Shown: in pieces, positions 1 through 6,575 of the stretch | Layout of the letters: every line of letters starts with the position of its first letter | Numbering within the stretch: the first letter of the stretch is position 1 | DNA from: Chloroflexota bacterium | GTDB lineage: Bacteria > Chloroflexota > Limnocylindria > Limnocylindrales > CSP1-4 | Direction: 5' to 3' | NCBI GenBank assembly: GCA_021814735.1 | Contig: JAKAHX010000075.1 | Location: 1-7,056, forward strand | Length of the DNA: 7,056 nt | Program-made: the position numbers and the translations under genes | The notes under the pieces: generated by a model | Told to the model about the DNA's origin: nothing | Database searches by the model: none | The model's input: the letters and a program-made list of their open reading frames with translations, nothing else

Positions 1-981
1 CAGTCGCGCGAGGCGCTCCTGGTGACCGGCCTCGAGGCCGGAGCCGCGCTCCTCATCACCCTGCTCGGGACGTACCTGCTGCTGCGCCGGGTGCTGCTCA
101 CCGTCGATCGCGTCACGGCGACCGCCCGCGCCACCACCCACGAGCAGCTCGGCATGCGCCTGGGCCACCAGGGACCGGACGACGAGGTCGGCCGGCTTGC
201 CCGCACCTTCGACGACATGCTCGCGCGGATCGAGCAGGCGTTCCGCGCCCAGCGCCAGCTCCTCTCCGAGACGTCGCATCAGCTCCGCACCCCGCTGACC
301 GTGATCCGGGGCCACCTCGAGGTCCTGCGGCGTGGCGGGTTCCGCGACCCCGCGGAGACGGAGGAGACGGTGGCGCTGGTCCTGGACGAACTCAACCGGA
401 CCGTGGCACTGGTTGACCAGCTGCTGCTCCTGGGCCGCGCCATGGAGCCCGACTCCCTCGTCGAGGAGGAGGTGGACCTCCGCTCCTTCATGGGCGACCT
501 CTTCGAGGCCGCCCAGGCCCTGGCGCCTCGCCAGTGGTCGCTGGGTCCCGTCCCCGATGCGGTCGTGCTGGTCGACCGCGAGAAGCTCCGCGGCGCGCTG
601 CTGAACCTCGTGGACAACGCCGTGAAGGCCACGACGCCCGACCAGTTCATCGCGCTCGACGCCCATGGCGGCGACGAGCTGGTGCTGGCCGTCTCGGACG
701 GCGGCCGGGGTATCCCGCCCGCGGACCAGGCGCACCTCTTCGAGCGTTTCGTGCGCGGCGGCGACCGCGCCGCACGGGGCGCGGGCCTGGGCCTCGCGAT
801 CGTGCGTGCCGTCGCCGAGGCGCACGGCGGTCACGCATCGCTGGAGAGCCTGCCCGGCAGCGGGACGGTGGTGCGGATCGTGCTGCCGAAGGCCCGCATC
901 GTGGCGCTCGGCGCCGCCGGGCCGGCGCATCCCGGGGCCGCGACCGCCCCGAGCCTCGCCCACGGGAGCGCCCCGCGATGA
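1..981 (+). CDS. Sensor histidine kinase, HAMP-HisKA-HATPase_c (5' end missing)
   Basis: This is the C-terminal part of a membrane sensor kinase that autophosphorylates on histidine and passes the phosphate to the regulator encoded just downstream. The reading frame is open from the first base, so the start and the extracytoplasmic sensor lie outside the window; the GTG at 22 is internal. Counting codons from base 1, there is a TM helix at about 12-28, then a HAMP linker to about 80. The HisKA dimerisation helix has the H-box SHQLRTPL with phospho-acceptor His93. The HATPase_c domain has the N-box (LVDNAVKA, Asn206), the G1 box (SDGGRGI, Asp233) and the G2 box (GAGLGLAIV, from about 260). All key kinase residues are present, so it should be active. 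A short Ala/Pro-rich tail follows. The stop codon overlaps the regulator start (ATGA). The stimulus cannot be told from this fragment. Confidence 0.95.
   Translation, partial: QSREALLVTGLEAGAALLITLLGTYLLLRRVLLTVDRVTATARATTHEQLGMRLGHQGPDDEVGRLARTFDDMLARIEQAFRAQRQLLSETSHQLRTPLTVIRGHLEVLRRGGFRDPAETEETVALVLDELNRTVALVDQLLLLGRAMEPDSLVEEEVDLRSFMGDLFEAAQALAPRQWSLGPVPDAVVLVDREKLRGALLNLVDNAVKATTPDQFIALDAHGGDELVLAVSDGGRGIPPADQAHLFERFVRGGDRAARGAGLGLAIVRAVAEAHGGHASLESLPGSGTVVRIVLPKARIVALGAAGPAHPGAATAPSLAHGSAPR
964..968 (+). promoter_or_regulatory. Ribosome binding site for the response regulator
   Basis: GGGAG lies 9 bases before the ATG at 978, inside the last codons of the kinase gene. It supports that ATG as the regulator start. 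Together with the ATGA overlap it suggests translational coupling of the two genes. Confidence 0.6.
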
Positions 982-1673
982 ACGTCCTGGTCGTGGAGGA
1001 CGACGAGCGGATCGCCTCGTTCCTCACCAAGGGCTTGAAAGCGGAGGGATACACGACCGAGGTCGCGCACGACGGCGACGAGGCCCTCGCCCTCGCGGAG
1101 CGCGACGGCGACACGCTCGACCTCGTGCTCCTCGACCTCGGCCTGCCGGGGACCGACGGCCGGGTGGTGCTCCGCGCGCTGCGCGAGCGCCGGCCGGCGC
1201 TGCCCGTGATCATCCTGACCGCGCGCGACGACATCGCCTCGAAGGTGGACGGGCTGGACGCGGGCGCCGCCGACTACGTCACGAAACCGTTCCACTTCGA
1301 GGAGCTGCTCGCGAGGATCCGCGCCGCGCTCCGGCTGCGGGACCAGTCGGCCGCCTCGGTGCTGGTGGTGGAGGACCTCCGGCTCGACCTCGTCACCAAG
1401 GTCGCCTGGCGGGGAGGACGCCGGATCGACCTGGCGCCGCGGGAATGGGCGCTGCTCGAACTGCTGATGCGCCACCCGCACCAGGTGCTGTCGCGTGCGC
1501 AGATCCTGGACCGTGTCTGGGAGTACGACTTCGATCCCGGCAGCAACATCGTGGACGTCTACGTCGGCTACCTGCGGCGCAAGATCAACGGGCCGGGTTC
1601 CGCACCGCTGCTCCAGACGGTGCGTGGTGCAGGCTACCGGCTGCTCGCCCCGGAGACGCCGGGAGAGGGGTAG
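978..1673 (+). CDS. OmpR/PhoB-family response regulator
   Basis: This is a complete 231-residue DNA-binding response regulator, a typical length for the family. The N-terminal receiver domain (about 1-120) has the acidic pair Asp8/Asp9, phospho-acceptor Asp53 (in VLLDLGLPG), switch residue Thr81, Tyr100 and the conserved Lys103 (VTKPF). The C-terminal winged-helix domain (about 130-224) shows the usual family landmarks: LAPREWALLELL, a recognition-helix region around SNIVDVYVGYLRRKI, and the closing TVRGAGYRL. Phosphorylation by the upstream kinase should favour dimerisation and binding to direct repeats in target promoters. The ATG overlaps the kinase stop by 4 bases, so the two are co-transcribed. 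The kinase-first order is less common than regulator-first in this family. The regulon cannot be named from the sequence. Confidence 0.97.
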   Translation: MNVLVVEDDERIASFLTKGLKAEGYTTEVAHDGDEALALAERDGDTLDLVLLDLGLPGTDGRVVLRALRERRPALPVIILTARDDIASKVDGLDAGAADYVTKPFHFEELLARIRAALRLRDQSAASVLVVEDLRLDLVTKVAWRGGRRIDLAPREWALLELLMRHPHQVLSRAQILDRVWEYDFDPGSNIVDVYVGYLRRKINGPGSAPLLQTVRGAGYRLLAPETPGEG

Positions 1674-1779
1674 CCCGAGGCTCGAGACCGCACCACCCGG
1701 GCGCCGCTTGCCAGCGTCCGGCGGTACGTTCGGGTCATGGCGGCAGCGGCCGCGCGGTCCCACCGTGGTGGCACCTGTG
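1674..1779 (+). promoter_or_regulatory. Gap before the EAL gene with a weak promoter candidate
   Basis: About 100 bases separate the regulator stop from the likely start of the next gene. TACGTT at 1725-1730 fits a TAnnnT -10 element. TTGCCA at 1708-1713 resembles a -35 element, but the spacing is only 11 bases, too short for a standard sigma-70 promoter. No convincing terminator with a T-run is seen after the regulator, so read-through from the kinase-regulator operon is equally possible. The ATG at 1737 is in the wrong frame for the downstream gene. Confidence 0.2.
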
Positions 1780-4641
1780 GTGATCACCAAGCGCTCCGCG
1801 GCCGTACCCTCCGGCGTCCGTCCGTCCGCCCTCTCGGCGAGCGTGATGGTGCTCAGCTATGTCGTGGTCGCCGTCCTCTGGATCGCGTTGAGCGACCAGC
1901 TGGTCACCCTGATGGTGCCCGACGCACTCCGCACCCCCGTCGAGACCGCCAAGGGATGGGCGTTCGTCCTGGTCACCGCCGCGACCCTGGCCGTGCTCCT
2001 GCGCCGACACGAGGCGGACCGCGAGGAACGGGCCGCAGCGCTCGCCACCGAGGAGCGCCGCTTCCGACTGCTGGCAGAGCACGCGCAGGACATCATCTTC
2101 CGCTTCGACATCCCGTCGCAGACGTTCGAGTACGTCAGCCCCGCGGTCGAGCGGGTGCTCGGCTTTCCCGCCACCGCGTTCGTCGAGGACCCGGAGCTCT
2201 TCTACCGGCTCGCGCACCCCGACGACCGTGCGCAGCTGGACTACCAGGGCGGGAGCTGGCGCGACGAGCGGCCCATGCTGCTGCGGGTCCGCCACGCCGA
2301 CGGCCGATGGGTCTGGCTGGAGCAACGCGGCAGTCTCGTGCCGGGAGACGACGGGTTGCCGCTCGCGCTCGAGGGCGTGGCGAGGGACGTGACCGAGCAG
2401 CGGCGCGTGGAGGAGGCGCTGGCCCGCGTCAACCGGGTGCAGCGGACCCTCAGCGCCGCCAACCAGGCGCTCGTGCGGGCCGTCGACGAACCGCCCCTGC
2501 TGGAAGCCATCTGCCGAGCCGTGGTGGACGAGGGAGGCTTCCGGTTCGCGTGGGTTGGCTACTGCGACGACGACGAGGCCGGCACCGTGCGCCCCGTGGC
2601 CCACGCGGGGCACGAGGATGGGTACCTCGCGTCGATCACGGTCACCTGGCGCGACGGTCCCCACGGGCGCGGGCCCACGGGGATCGCGGCCCGCGAGGGG
2701 CACACCGCGATCAGCCACGACATCGCGGCTGACCAGGTCATGAGCCCCTGGGCCGACGCTGCCCGCGGGCGCGGCTACGCCTCGTCCGCCGGGTTCCCCC
2801 TCCGGCAGGGCGATTCCGTCTTCGGCGTCCTGTCGATCTACGCGCACGAGCCGGACGCCTTCGGGCCCGACGAGGTCGCGCTCCTCGAGGAACTGGCAGC
2901 AGACCTCTCCTACGGCGTGGGCGCCCTGCGGAGCCGCGCCGCGGCAGCGACTGCGGAGGCCGCTCGCCGGCGCCTCGCGACGGCCATCGAGCAGTCCCCG
3001 GATTCGGTGGTGATCACGGACGCCACGGGGGCCATCGAGTACGTGAACCCCGCCTTCGAGCGCGCGACCGGGTACAGCGCCTCGGAGGCGCTTGGCCAGA
3101 ACCCCCGCCTGCTCAAGAGCGGCCACCAGTCAGCCGCCTTCTACCAGGGGCTCTGGCGGACGCTCGGCGAGGGCCGGCCGTGGGTGGGCGACTTCGTGAA
3201 CCGCCGCAAGGACGGGTCGCTCTTCACCGAGGAGGCCGTCATCTCCCCCGTCCACGATGCCACAGGCGTGCCGGCGGGCTACGTGGCGGTGAAACGCGAC
3301 GTGACCGCCGAGCGGGAGGCCCAGGCGCGCGAGCGCACGCGGGCGCGTGAACGCGCGCTGGTCGCACAGGCACTGGCGGGACTGCGCCCGGAGGCCACGC
3401 CCGAGGAGACGGCCCAGGCGGTCTGTCGACAGATCGTGCAGCTGCCCGAGGCCAGCCTCGCGCTGCTCCTCGTGTTCGAGACCGACGGAGGTGCCGTGCC
3501 GCTGGCGGCCGCCTCGTCCGACGGCCGCCTGGTGCGCAAGCGCCGTCTGGCCGAGGCCCGCGCACGGCACCTGCAGGAACGTGCCATGGAGGGCCCCTGG
3601 GTGGAGCACTGGCACGAGAGCCGCGGGCCCCTCGGCCGAACGTTCCGCGCCGTCGGGGTGCAGGCGCTCGCGTACGCCCCGATCCGCATCGACGAGGCCG
3701 TGGTGGGACTGCTCGAGGTCGGCGCCGTGGGGTCCGACGCGGCGGAGCGCCTCACCGAGCGCCTGCCGGCCCTCGTGGAGTTCGCGTCGATCGCCAACGC
3801 CGTGCTCGGTCCATCCATCGCATCGCGCGCACAGCGCAACCGTTCCCACGACCGGATCCGCCGCATCATCGACCGGCACGCGTTCCGGCCCGTCTTCCAG
3901 CCGATCGTCGATCTCTCCAGGCTGGAAGTGATCGGCTACGAGGCGCTCACCCGCTTCGAGGACGGCACGCCGCCCGATGCGCAGTTCCGCGAGGCCGCCA
4001 CGCTGGGACTGGGCGTGGAGCTCGAATGTGCCGCGCTGGAGGCAGCCCTGGCGGCGGCGGCCGCGCTGCCCGCCGCGCCGTGGCTCAACGTCAACGTCTC
4101 GCCGGCGGCGATCCTCGCGGGGGAGCCACTCCGCTCGATCGTCGCAGGGTTCGCCGGGCGGCTCGTGCTGGAGGTGACCGAGCACGAGGCCATCAGCGAC
4201 TACGAGGCCTTCCGGGATGCCGTGGCGGCCCTCGGCCCGGACACCCGGATCGCCGTCGACGACGCGGGCGCGGGCTTTGCCAGCCTGCGCCACATCGTGG
4301 AACTTCGCCCGCACATCGTGAAGATCGACCGAACGCTGGTGGCGGGGATCGACGCCGATCCGGCGCGCCAGGCGCTCCTCGCGGGCCTGCGGCACTTCGC
4401 GGACTCGCAGGGTTGCAGCCTGGTCGCCGAGGGCATCGAGACGGAAGGGGAGCTGGCCACGCTCGTGGCCCTGGGCGTTCCTTCCGGCCAGGGGTACCTG
4501 CTCGGGCAACCCGTGCCGGTGCTGGCGGCGCGCACGCCGGCGGTGAGGGTTGTCGGCCTCGCCCGTGACGCCAAGGGCGATGCGGTCGGTGCCCCGGACG
4601 GCCGCGCCGCGCGCCCGGCGCGACGACTGCGCGTCGTCTAG
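1780..4641 (+). CDS. Membrane PAS-GAF-PAS-GAF-EAL cyclic di-GMP phosphodiesterase
   Basis: This protein is predicted to hydrolyse cyclic di-GMP to pGpG at the inner face of the membrane, controlled by several sensory domains. Counted from the GTG at 1780 (953 residues), there are two TM helices at about 22-39 and 59-75, separated by a short loop. The WIALSDQL and KGWAFVLVTA pattern is common ahead of PAS domains in signalling proteins. PAS1 spans about 95-207 and ends in a PAC-like ARDVTEQR. GAF1 spans about 241-386. PAS2 spans about 398-515, with the typical NPRLLKSG, NRRKDGSLF and VAVKRDVT strings. GAF2 (about 541-679) is more divergent. The EAL domain spans about 693-913 and has Glu721 (EAL), Asn772, Glu798, Glu801, Asp827/Asp828, Lys848, Glu884 and Gln904, so the metal and catalytic set looks complete. 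There is no GGDEF domain. The start is uncertain: in-frame GTGs occur at 1765, 1768, 1777 and 1780 and an ATG at 1846. I chose 1780 because a GGTGG lies 8 bases upstream. The frame stays open back to 1495, but that part only shadows the regulator. Confidence 0.92.
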   Translation: MITKRSAAVPSGVRPSALSASVMVLSYVVVAVLWIALSDQLVTLMVPDALRTPVETAKGWAFVLVTAATLAVLLRRHEADREERAAALATEERRFRLLAEHAQDIIFRFDIPSQTFEYVSPAVERVLGFPATAFVEDPELFYRLAHPDDRAQLDYQGGSWRDERPMLLRVRHADGRWVWLEQRGSLVPGDDGLPLALEGVARDVTEQRRVEEALARVNRVQRTLSAANQALVRAVDEPPLLEAICRAVVDEGGFRFAWVGYCDDDEAGTVRPVAHAGHEDGYLASITVTWRDGPHGRGPTGIAAREGHTAISHDIAADQVMSPWADAARGRGYASSAGFPLRQGDSVFGVLSIYAHEPDAFGPDEVALLEELAADLSYGVGALRSRAAAATAEAARRRLATAIEQSPDSVVITDATGAIEYVNPAFERATGYSASEALGQNPRLLKSGHQSAAFYQGLWRTLGEGRPWVGDFVNRRKDGSLFTEEAVISPVHDATGVPAGYVAVKRDVTAEREAQARERTRARERALVAQALAGLRPEATPEETAQAVCRQIVQLPEASLALLLVFETDGGAVPLAAASSDGRLVRKRRLAEARARHLQERAMEGPWVEHWHESRGPLGRTFRAVGVQALAYAPIRIDEAVVGLLEVGAVGSDAAERLTERLPALVEFASIANAVLGPSIASRAQRNRSHDRIRRIIDRHAFRPVFQPIVDLSRLEVIGYEALTRFEDGTPPDAQFREAATLGLGVELECAALEAALAAAAALPAAPWLNVNVSPAAILAGEPLRSIVAGFAGRLVLEVTEHEAISDYEAFRDAVAALGPDTRIAVDDAGAGFASLRHIVELRPHIVKIDRTLVAGIDADPARQALLAGLRHFADSQGCSLVAEGIETEGELATLVALGVPSGQGYLLGQPVPVLAARTPAVRVVGLARDAKGDAVGAPDGRAARPARRLRVV

Positions 4642-4673
4642 CGGCAGCCTCCGACCCGGCGGGGGTGTCCCCG
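4622..4673. terminator. Possible bidirectional terminator hairpins
   Basis: Two small hairpins lie at the convergent ends of the EAL gene and the desulfhydrase gene. The first pairs 4622-4627 (GACGAC) with 4633-4638 (GTCGTC) around a 5-base loop and overlaps the EAL stop codon. The second pairs 4660-4664 with 4669-4673 around a GTGT loop. Neither is followed by a T-run on either strand, so intrinsic termination is only a guess from position. Confidence 0.3.
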
Positions 4674-4723
4674 GCCCGTCGCTCCCGGAGCAGCGAATCG
4701 GGCGCGAGGAATGGCTCCGCGGC

Positions 4724-5803
4724 TCAGCGAGCCGACCCGTCCCGACCGCCGACCCGTCCCGTGGCCACGGCCAGCTCCGCGGCGTGTGCGAAGAGGGCGG
4801 CCTGGCCCCCGGTGTGCACGAAGACCACCGTGGTCGCCGGGTCGATCGCGCCGGCACGGATGTCGGCGACCAGCCCCGCCATCGCCTTGGCCGTGTAGAC
4901 CGGGTCGAGCAGCACCCCCTCGGTCAGGGCCAGCAACTCGATCGCCTCCAGGCTGGCGGGGGTCGAGCGACCGTAGCCAGGGCCGATCTGGGACTGGTCG
5001 GTCTCGAAGTCGTCCGGTGTCAGGCGCGCGTGGCTGCCCAGCAGCTCGGCCGTGCCGTTCGCGATCTCCACCGCGAACGCGGTGCTGGCCGGGTCCCCAC
5101 CGCTCACCGCCACGCCGCGCACCGCGTACGGGGCGCCCGCCAGCCGTGCCCCCAGGACCAGGCCGGCCGCCGTCCCGCGGGAACCGCAGGCGACGTACAG
5201 CCGTTCCGGCCGCGCTCCGGCGGCCTCCAGCTGGCCCTCGAGCTCGAGGGCGCCAGCCACGTAGCCCAGGACCCCGAGCGGCGTCGATCCCCCGAGCGGG
5301 ACGAGGTAGGGCCGTTCGCCCCGCGCGCGCAGGCGCGCCTCGAGCTCCGCCAGGGCCGCCGCCTCGTCCGGTCCCGTGAGCTTCATCGGATCACGCGGGG
5401 GTTCCACGAACGTGATCTCCGCGCCGAGCAGGCGGTCGAGCAGCAGGTTCCCCTGTACCTCGCGCTCCCCGGGGGCGGCGGAGAGGACCAGGCTCGTGGG
5501 GAGCCCCACCATCCGACCGGCCGCCGCGGTCATCCGGGCATGGTTCGACTGCACGCCACCGGTGGTGACGAGCACGGTCGCCCCGCCGCGCAGCGCGTCG
5601 GTCACCAGGAACTCCAGCTTGCGTGCCTTGTTGCCCCCCAGCGCAAGCCCCGTCAGGTCGTCCCGCTTCAGCAGGATGCGGGGGCAGCGGTCGGGGCCAC
5701 CGAGCGCGTCGCGCAGGCGCCGCGCCTCGTGGAGCGGCGTGGGCAGCGTGGCCAGCGGCACCCGCGGGATCCGCTCCATCGCGCCGATCACGCTCGTCAT
5801 CAT
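4724..5803 (-). CDS. dcyD: PLP-dependent D-cysteine desulfhydrase-like enzyme
   Basis: This 359-residue soluble enzyme belongs to the fold-type II PLP family that contains D-cysteine desulfhydrase and ACC deaminase. The expected reaction is D-cysteine to pyruvate, H2S and ammonia in the cytoplasm. The PLP lysine is Lys59 in GGNKARKLEF, and Ser86/Asn87 lie in VQSNHAR. The C-terminal region has GPGYGRS (about 274-280), DPVYTAKAMAG (300-310) and the FVHTGG string with Thr331. Thr304 and Thr331 stand where ACC deaminases carry Glu and Leu, which favours D-cysteine desulfhydrase over ACC deaminase. The protein resembles the Escherichia coli enzyme (formerly YedO) along its length as I remember it, and the length is near normal. 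A GGAGG lies 7 bases before the first of two adjacent ATGs, which fixes the start. It is convergent with the EAL gene. The true substrate could be another D-amino acid or a beta-substituted alanine. No transporter gene is adjacent. Confidence 0.92.
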   Translation of the reverse strand: MMTSVIGAMERIPRVPLATLPTPLHEARRLRDALGGPDRCPRILLKRDDLTGLALGGNKARKLEFLVTDALRGGATVLVTTGGVQSNHARMTAAAGRMVGLPTSLVLSAAPGEREVQGNLLLDRLLGAEITFVEPPRDPMKLTGPDEAAALAELEARLRARGERPYLVPLGGSTPLGVLGYVAGALELEGQLEAAGARPERLYVACGSRGTAAGLVLGARLAGAPYAVRGVAVSGGDPASTAFAVEIANGTAELLGSHARLTPDDFETDQSQIGPGYGRSTPASLEAIELLALTEGVLLDPVYTAKAMAGLVADIRAGAIDPATTVVFVHTGGQAALFAHAAELAVATGRVGGRDGSAR

Positions 5804-5810
5804 CGCCCAT

Positions 5811-5815
5811 CCTCC
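5811..5815 (-). promoter_or_regulatory. Ribosome binding site of the desulfhydrase gene
   Basis: On the minus strand GGAGG is followed after 7 bases by ATG ATG. This is the clearest Shine-Dalgarno sequence in the window and decides the start at 5803. An ATG directly after the GGAGG (5808-5810) opens a different, non-coding frame. Confidence 0.85.
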
Positions 5816-5893
5816 GAACCGTTCCGTCCAGGGCGCTTCTTTACGGCGTCCGCCGCGCGACCCGTGGGCCGGCCCGGGATCCGCCGCTCACGC

Positions 5894-5922
5894 CGGCGCC
5901 GCCGCCTTCGGCCATGGCGCCG
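5894..5922. other. Hairpin with bulge in the gap between minus-strand genes
   Basis: CGGCGCC at 5894-5900 pairs with GGCGCCG at 5916-5922. Inside it GCCG (5901-5904) pairs with CGGC (5909-5912) around a CCTT loop, leaving a 3-base bulge at 5913-5915. The result is an 11-bp all-GC stem. It lies about 140 bases past the stop of the small minus-strand gene and about 80 bases before the desulfhydrase gene. It could act as a terminator or as leader structure. There is no T-run. Confidence 0.45.
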
Positions 5923-5938
5923 AGGCTCGCATCCGCGC

Positions 5939-5958
5939 GTGCAGGGCGACGCCTGCAC
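5939..5958. other. Second hairpin in the same gap
   Basis: GTGCAGG at 5939-5945 pairs perfectly with CCTGCAC at 5952-5958 around a 6-base loop (GCGACG). It sits 16 bases from the previous hairpin. No T-run follows on either strand. The rest of the 5816-6062 gap shows two 10-base perfect palindromes (5866-5875 and 6014-6023). Its one small A+T-rich patch (5836-5843) could hold a weak minus-strand -10 element, TAAAGA. I see no gene in the gap. Confidence 0.45.
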
Positions 5959-6062
5959 CTCCCGACCGGCGGCACGCCCGAGCGTAGCAGCCGGACCTGC
6001 GCCCCGGGCCCGTCGGTCGACCGGTGATTCGCCCGCCAGCCGATCCGCGGCTCGCGCGCCAA

Positions 6063-6410
6063 TCAGTGGATCGCGGCGTTGATCGCCCGAACGGTTCCCT
6101 CGGGGTCCGCCACCTCCACGATCAGCGCCGCGTAGTGCTCGTGGTCGAGGTCGATCTTCACCGCCTGCTCCGGGTGGTGCACGTCCAGGAACCACCACTC
6201 CCCGTCGAAGAAGGTGCCCGCCGCGATGACGCCGGGCAGGGAAGTGCCTGCCAGCCGGAGGCCGTGGCGCTCGCGCAAGGCGTCCGGGTCCTGCGAAGCC
6301 CCGCGCACGTGTGACAGGGGCACCTCGAGCGTGCTCCGCAGGGCAAGGACCTTGTCGAAGCCCTCCACCACCACGCGCAGCCGGCCGTCGCCGATCTCGA
6401 CCTCGGTCAT
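6063..6410 (-). CDS. Small hypothetical protein, bacterial PH-like domain suspected
   Basis: This is a complete 115-residue protein with no signal peptide or TM helix, so it is probably cytoplasmic. I do not recognise a characterised relative. The pattern is an N-terminal beta-strand stretch (LRVVVEGFDKVLAL), VPLSHVRGAS at about 30-39, GLRLAGTSLPGVIAAGTFF at about 50-68, WWFLDVHHP at 72-80, KIDLDHEHYAALIVEV at 85-100 and a final helix DPEGTVRAIN. This matches, from memory, small actinobacterial-type proteins with a compact PH-like beta-barrel closed by a C-terminal helix. That assignment is inference. A GGAG 6 bases before the ATG supports the start. The gene is divergent from the open frame at 6576 and points the same way as the desulfhydrase gene, 252 bases away. 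No catalytic motif is visible, so no function is proposed. Confidence 0.85.
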   Translation of the reverse strand: MTEVEIGDGRLRVVVEGFDKVLALRSTLEVPLSHVRGASQDPDALRERHGLRLAGTSLPGVIAAGTFFDGEWWFLDVHHPEQAVKIDLDHEHYAALIVEVADPEGTVRAINAAIH

Positions 6411-6416
6411 GGGGTT

Positions 6417-6420
6417 CTCC
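6417..6420 (-). promoter_or_regulatory. Ribosome binding site of the small PH-like gene
   Basis: On the minus strand GGAG is followed after 6 bases by the ATG at 6410. The spacing is good and supports this start. Confidence 0.65.
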
Positions 6421-6511
6421 TCGTCGCGGGTCTCGTCCCGCCGCGCCCGGCCCGCGGCTCGCGCAACGGCCGGTGCAGGCTCGGAGGCCGTCGGCCCCCG
6501 TCGTCGCGGTC

Positions 6512-6533
6512 ATGGTAGGCACGCGGGTACGAT
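6512..6533. promoter_or_regulatory. Possible divergent -10 elements
   Basis: In the gap between the two divergent genes, TACGAT at 6528-6533 (plus) and TACCAT at 6512-6517 (minus) both fit the TAnnnT pattern of a -10 element. Neither has a good -35 match at the usual distance. Position supports a promoter here but the motifs are weak. The rest of 6411-6575 is GC-rich, with a 9-base direct repeat TCGTCGCGG at 6421-6429 and 6501-6509 and no gene. Confidence 0.25.
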
Positions 6534-6575
6534 GGGCGTGCGCATGCGCCCGTACAGCGGAGACCAACCGTCCCG

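Noticed and set aside
1495..1779. Upstream extension of the EAL protein frame, starting inside the regulator gene
   Set aside because: The translation is Ser/Arg/Thr-rich with no domain and overlaps the conserved DNA-binding domain of the regulator in another frame. The TM helices begin only after 1780.
1737..2732. Plus-strand frame from the ATG at 1737, placed after a TACGTT element as if leaderless
   Set aside because: The product is a low-complexity Arg/Ala/Gly string in a different frame from the clear TM-PAS-GAF coding sequence.
3340..3356. CGCGAGCG / CGGGCGCG-type repeats in the linker after PAS2
   Set aside because: They encode an Arg/Glu-rich helical linker (ARERTRARERA), so codon repetition explains them.
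3130..4857. Long minus-strand frame opposite the EAL gene
   Set aside because: It is antisense to a gene with full domain support, and its His/Arg/Gly-rich translation shows no domain. Long antisense frames are expected in very GC-rich DNA.
5841..6062. Short minus-strand frame filling the gap between the two minus-strand genes
   Set aside because: It needs a TTG start with no ribosome binding site, passes through both hairpins and has no coding-like composition.
4550..6082. Long plus-strand frame opposite the desulfhydrase gene
   Set aside because: It runs antisense to a complete enzyme gene with its own ribosome binding site, and the product is Arg/Gly/Pro-rich without motifs.
5800..6567. 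Minus-strand frame spanning the PH-like gene and the hairpin gap
   Set aside because: It overlaps the better supported 6063-6410 gene in another frame and gives an Arg/Gly-rich sequence with no recognisable domain.
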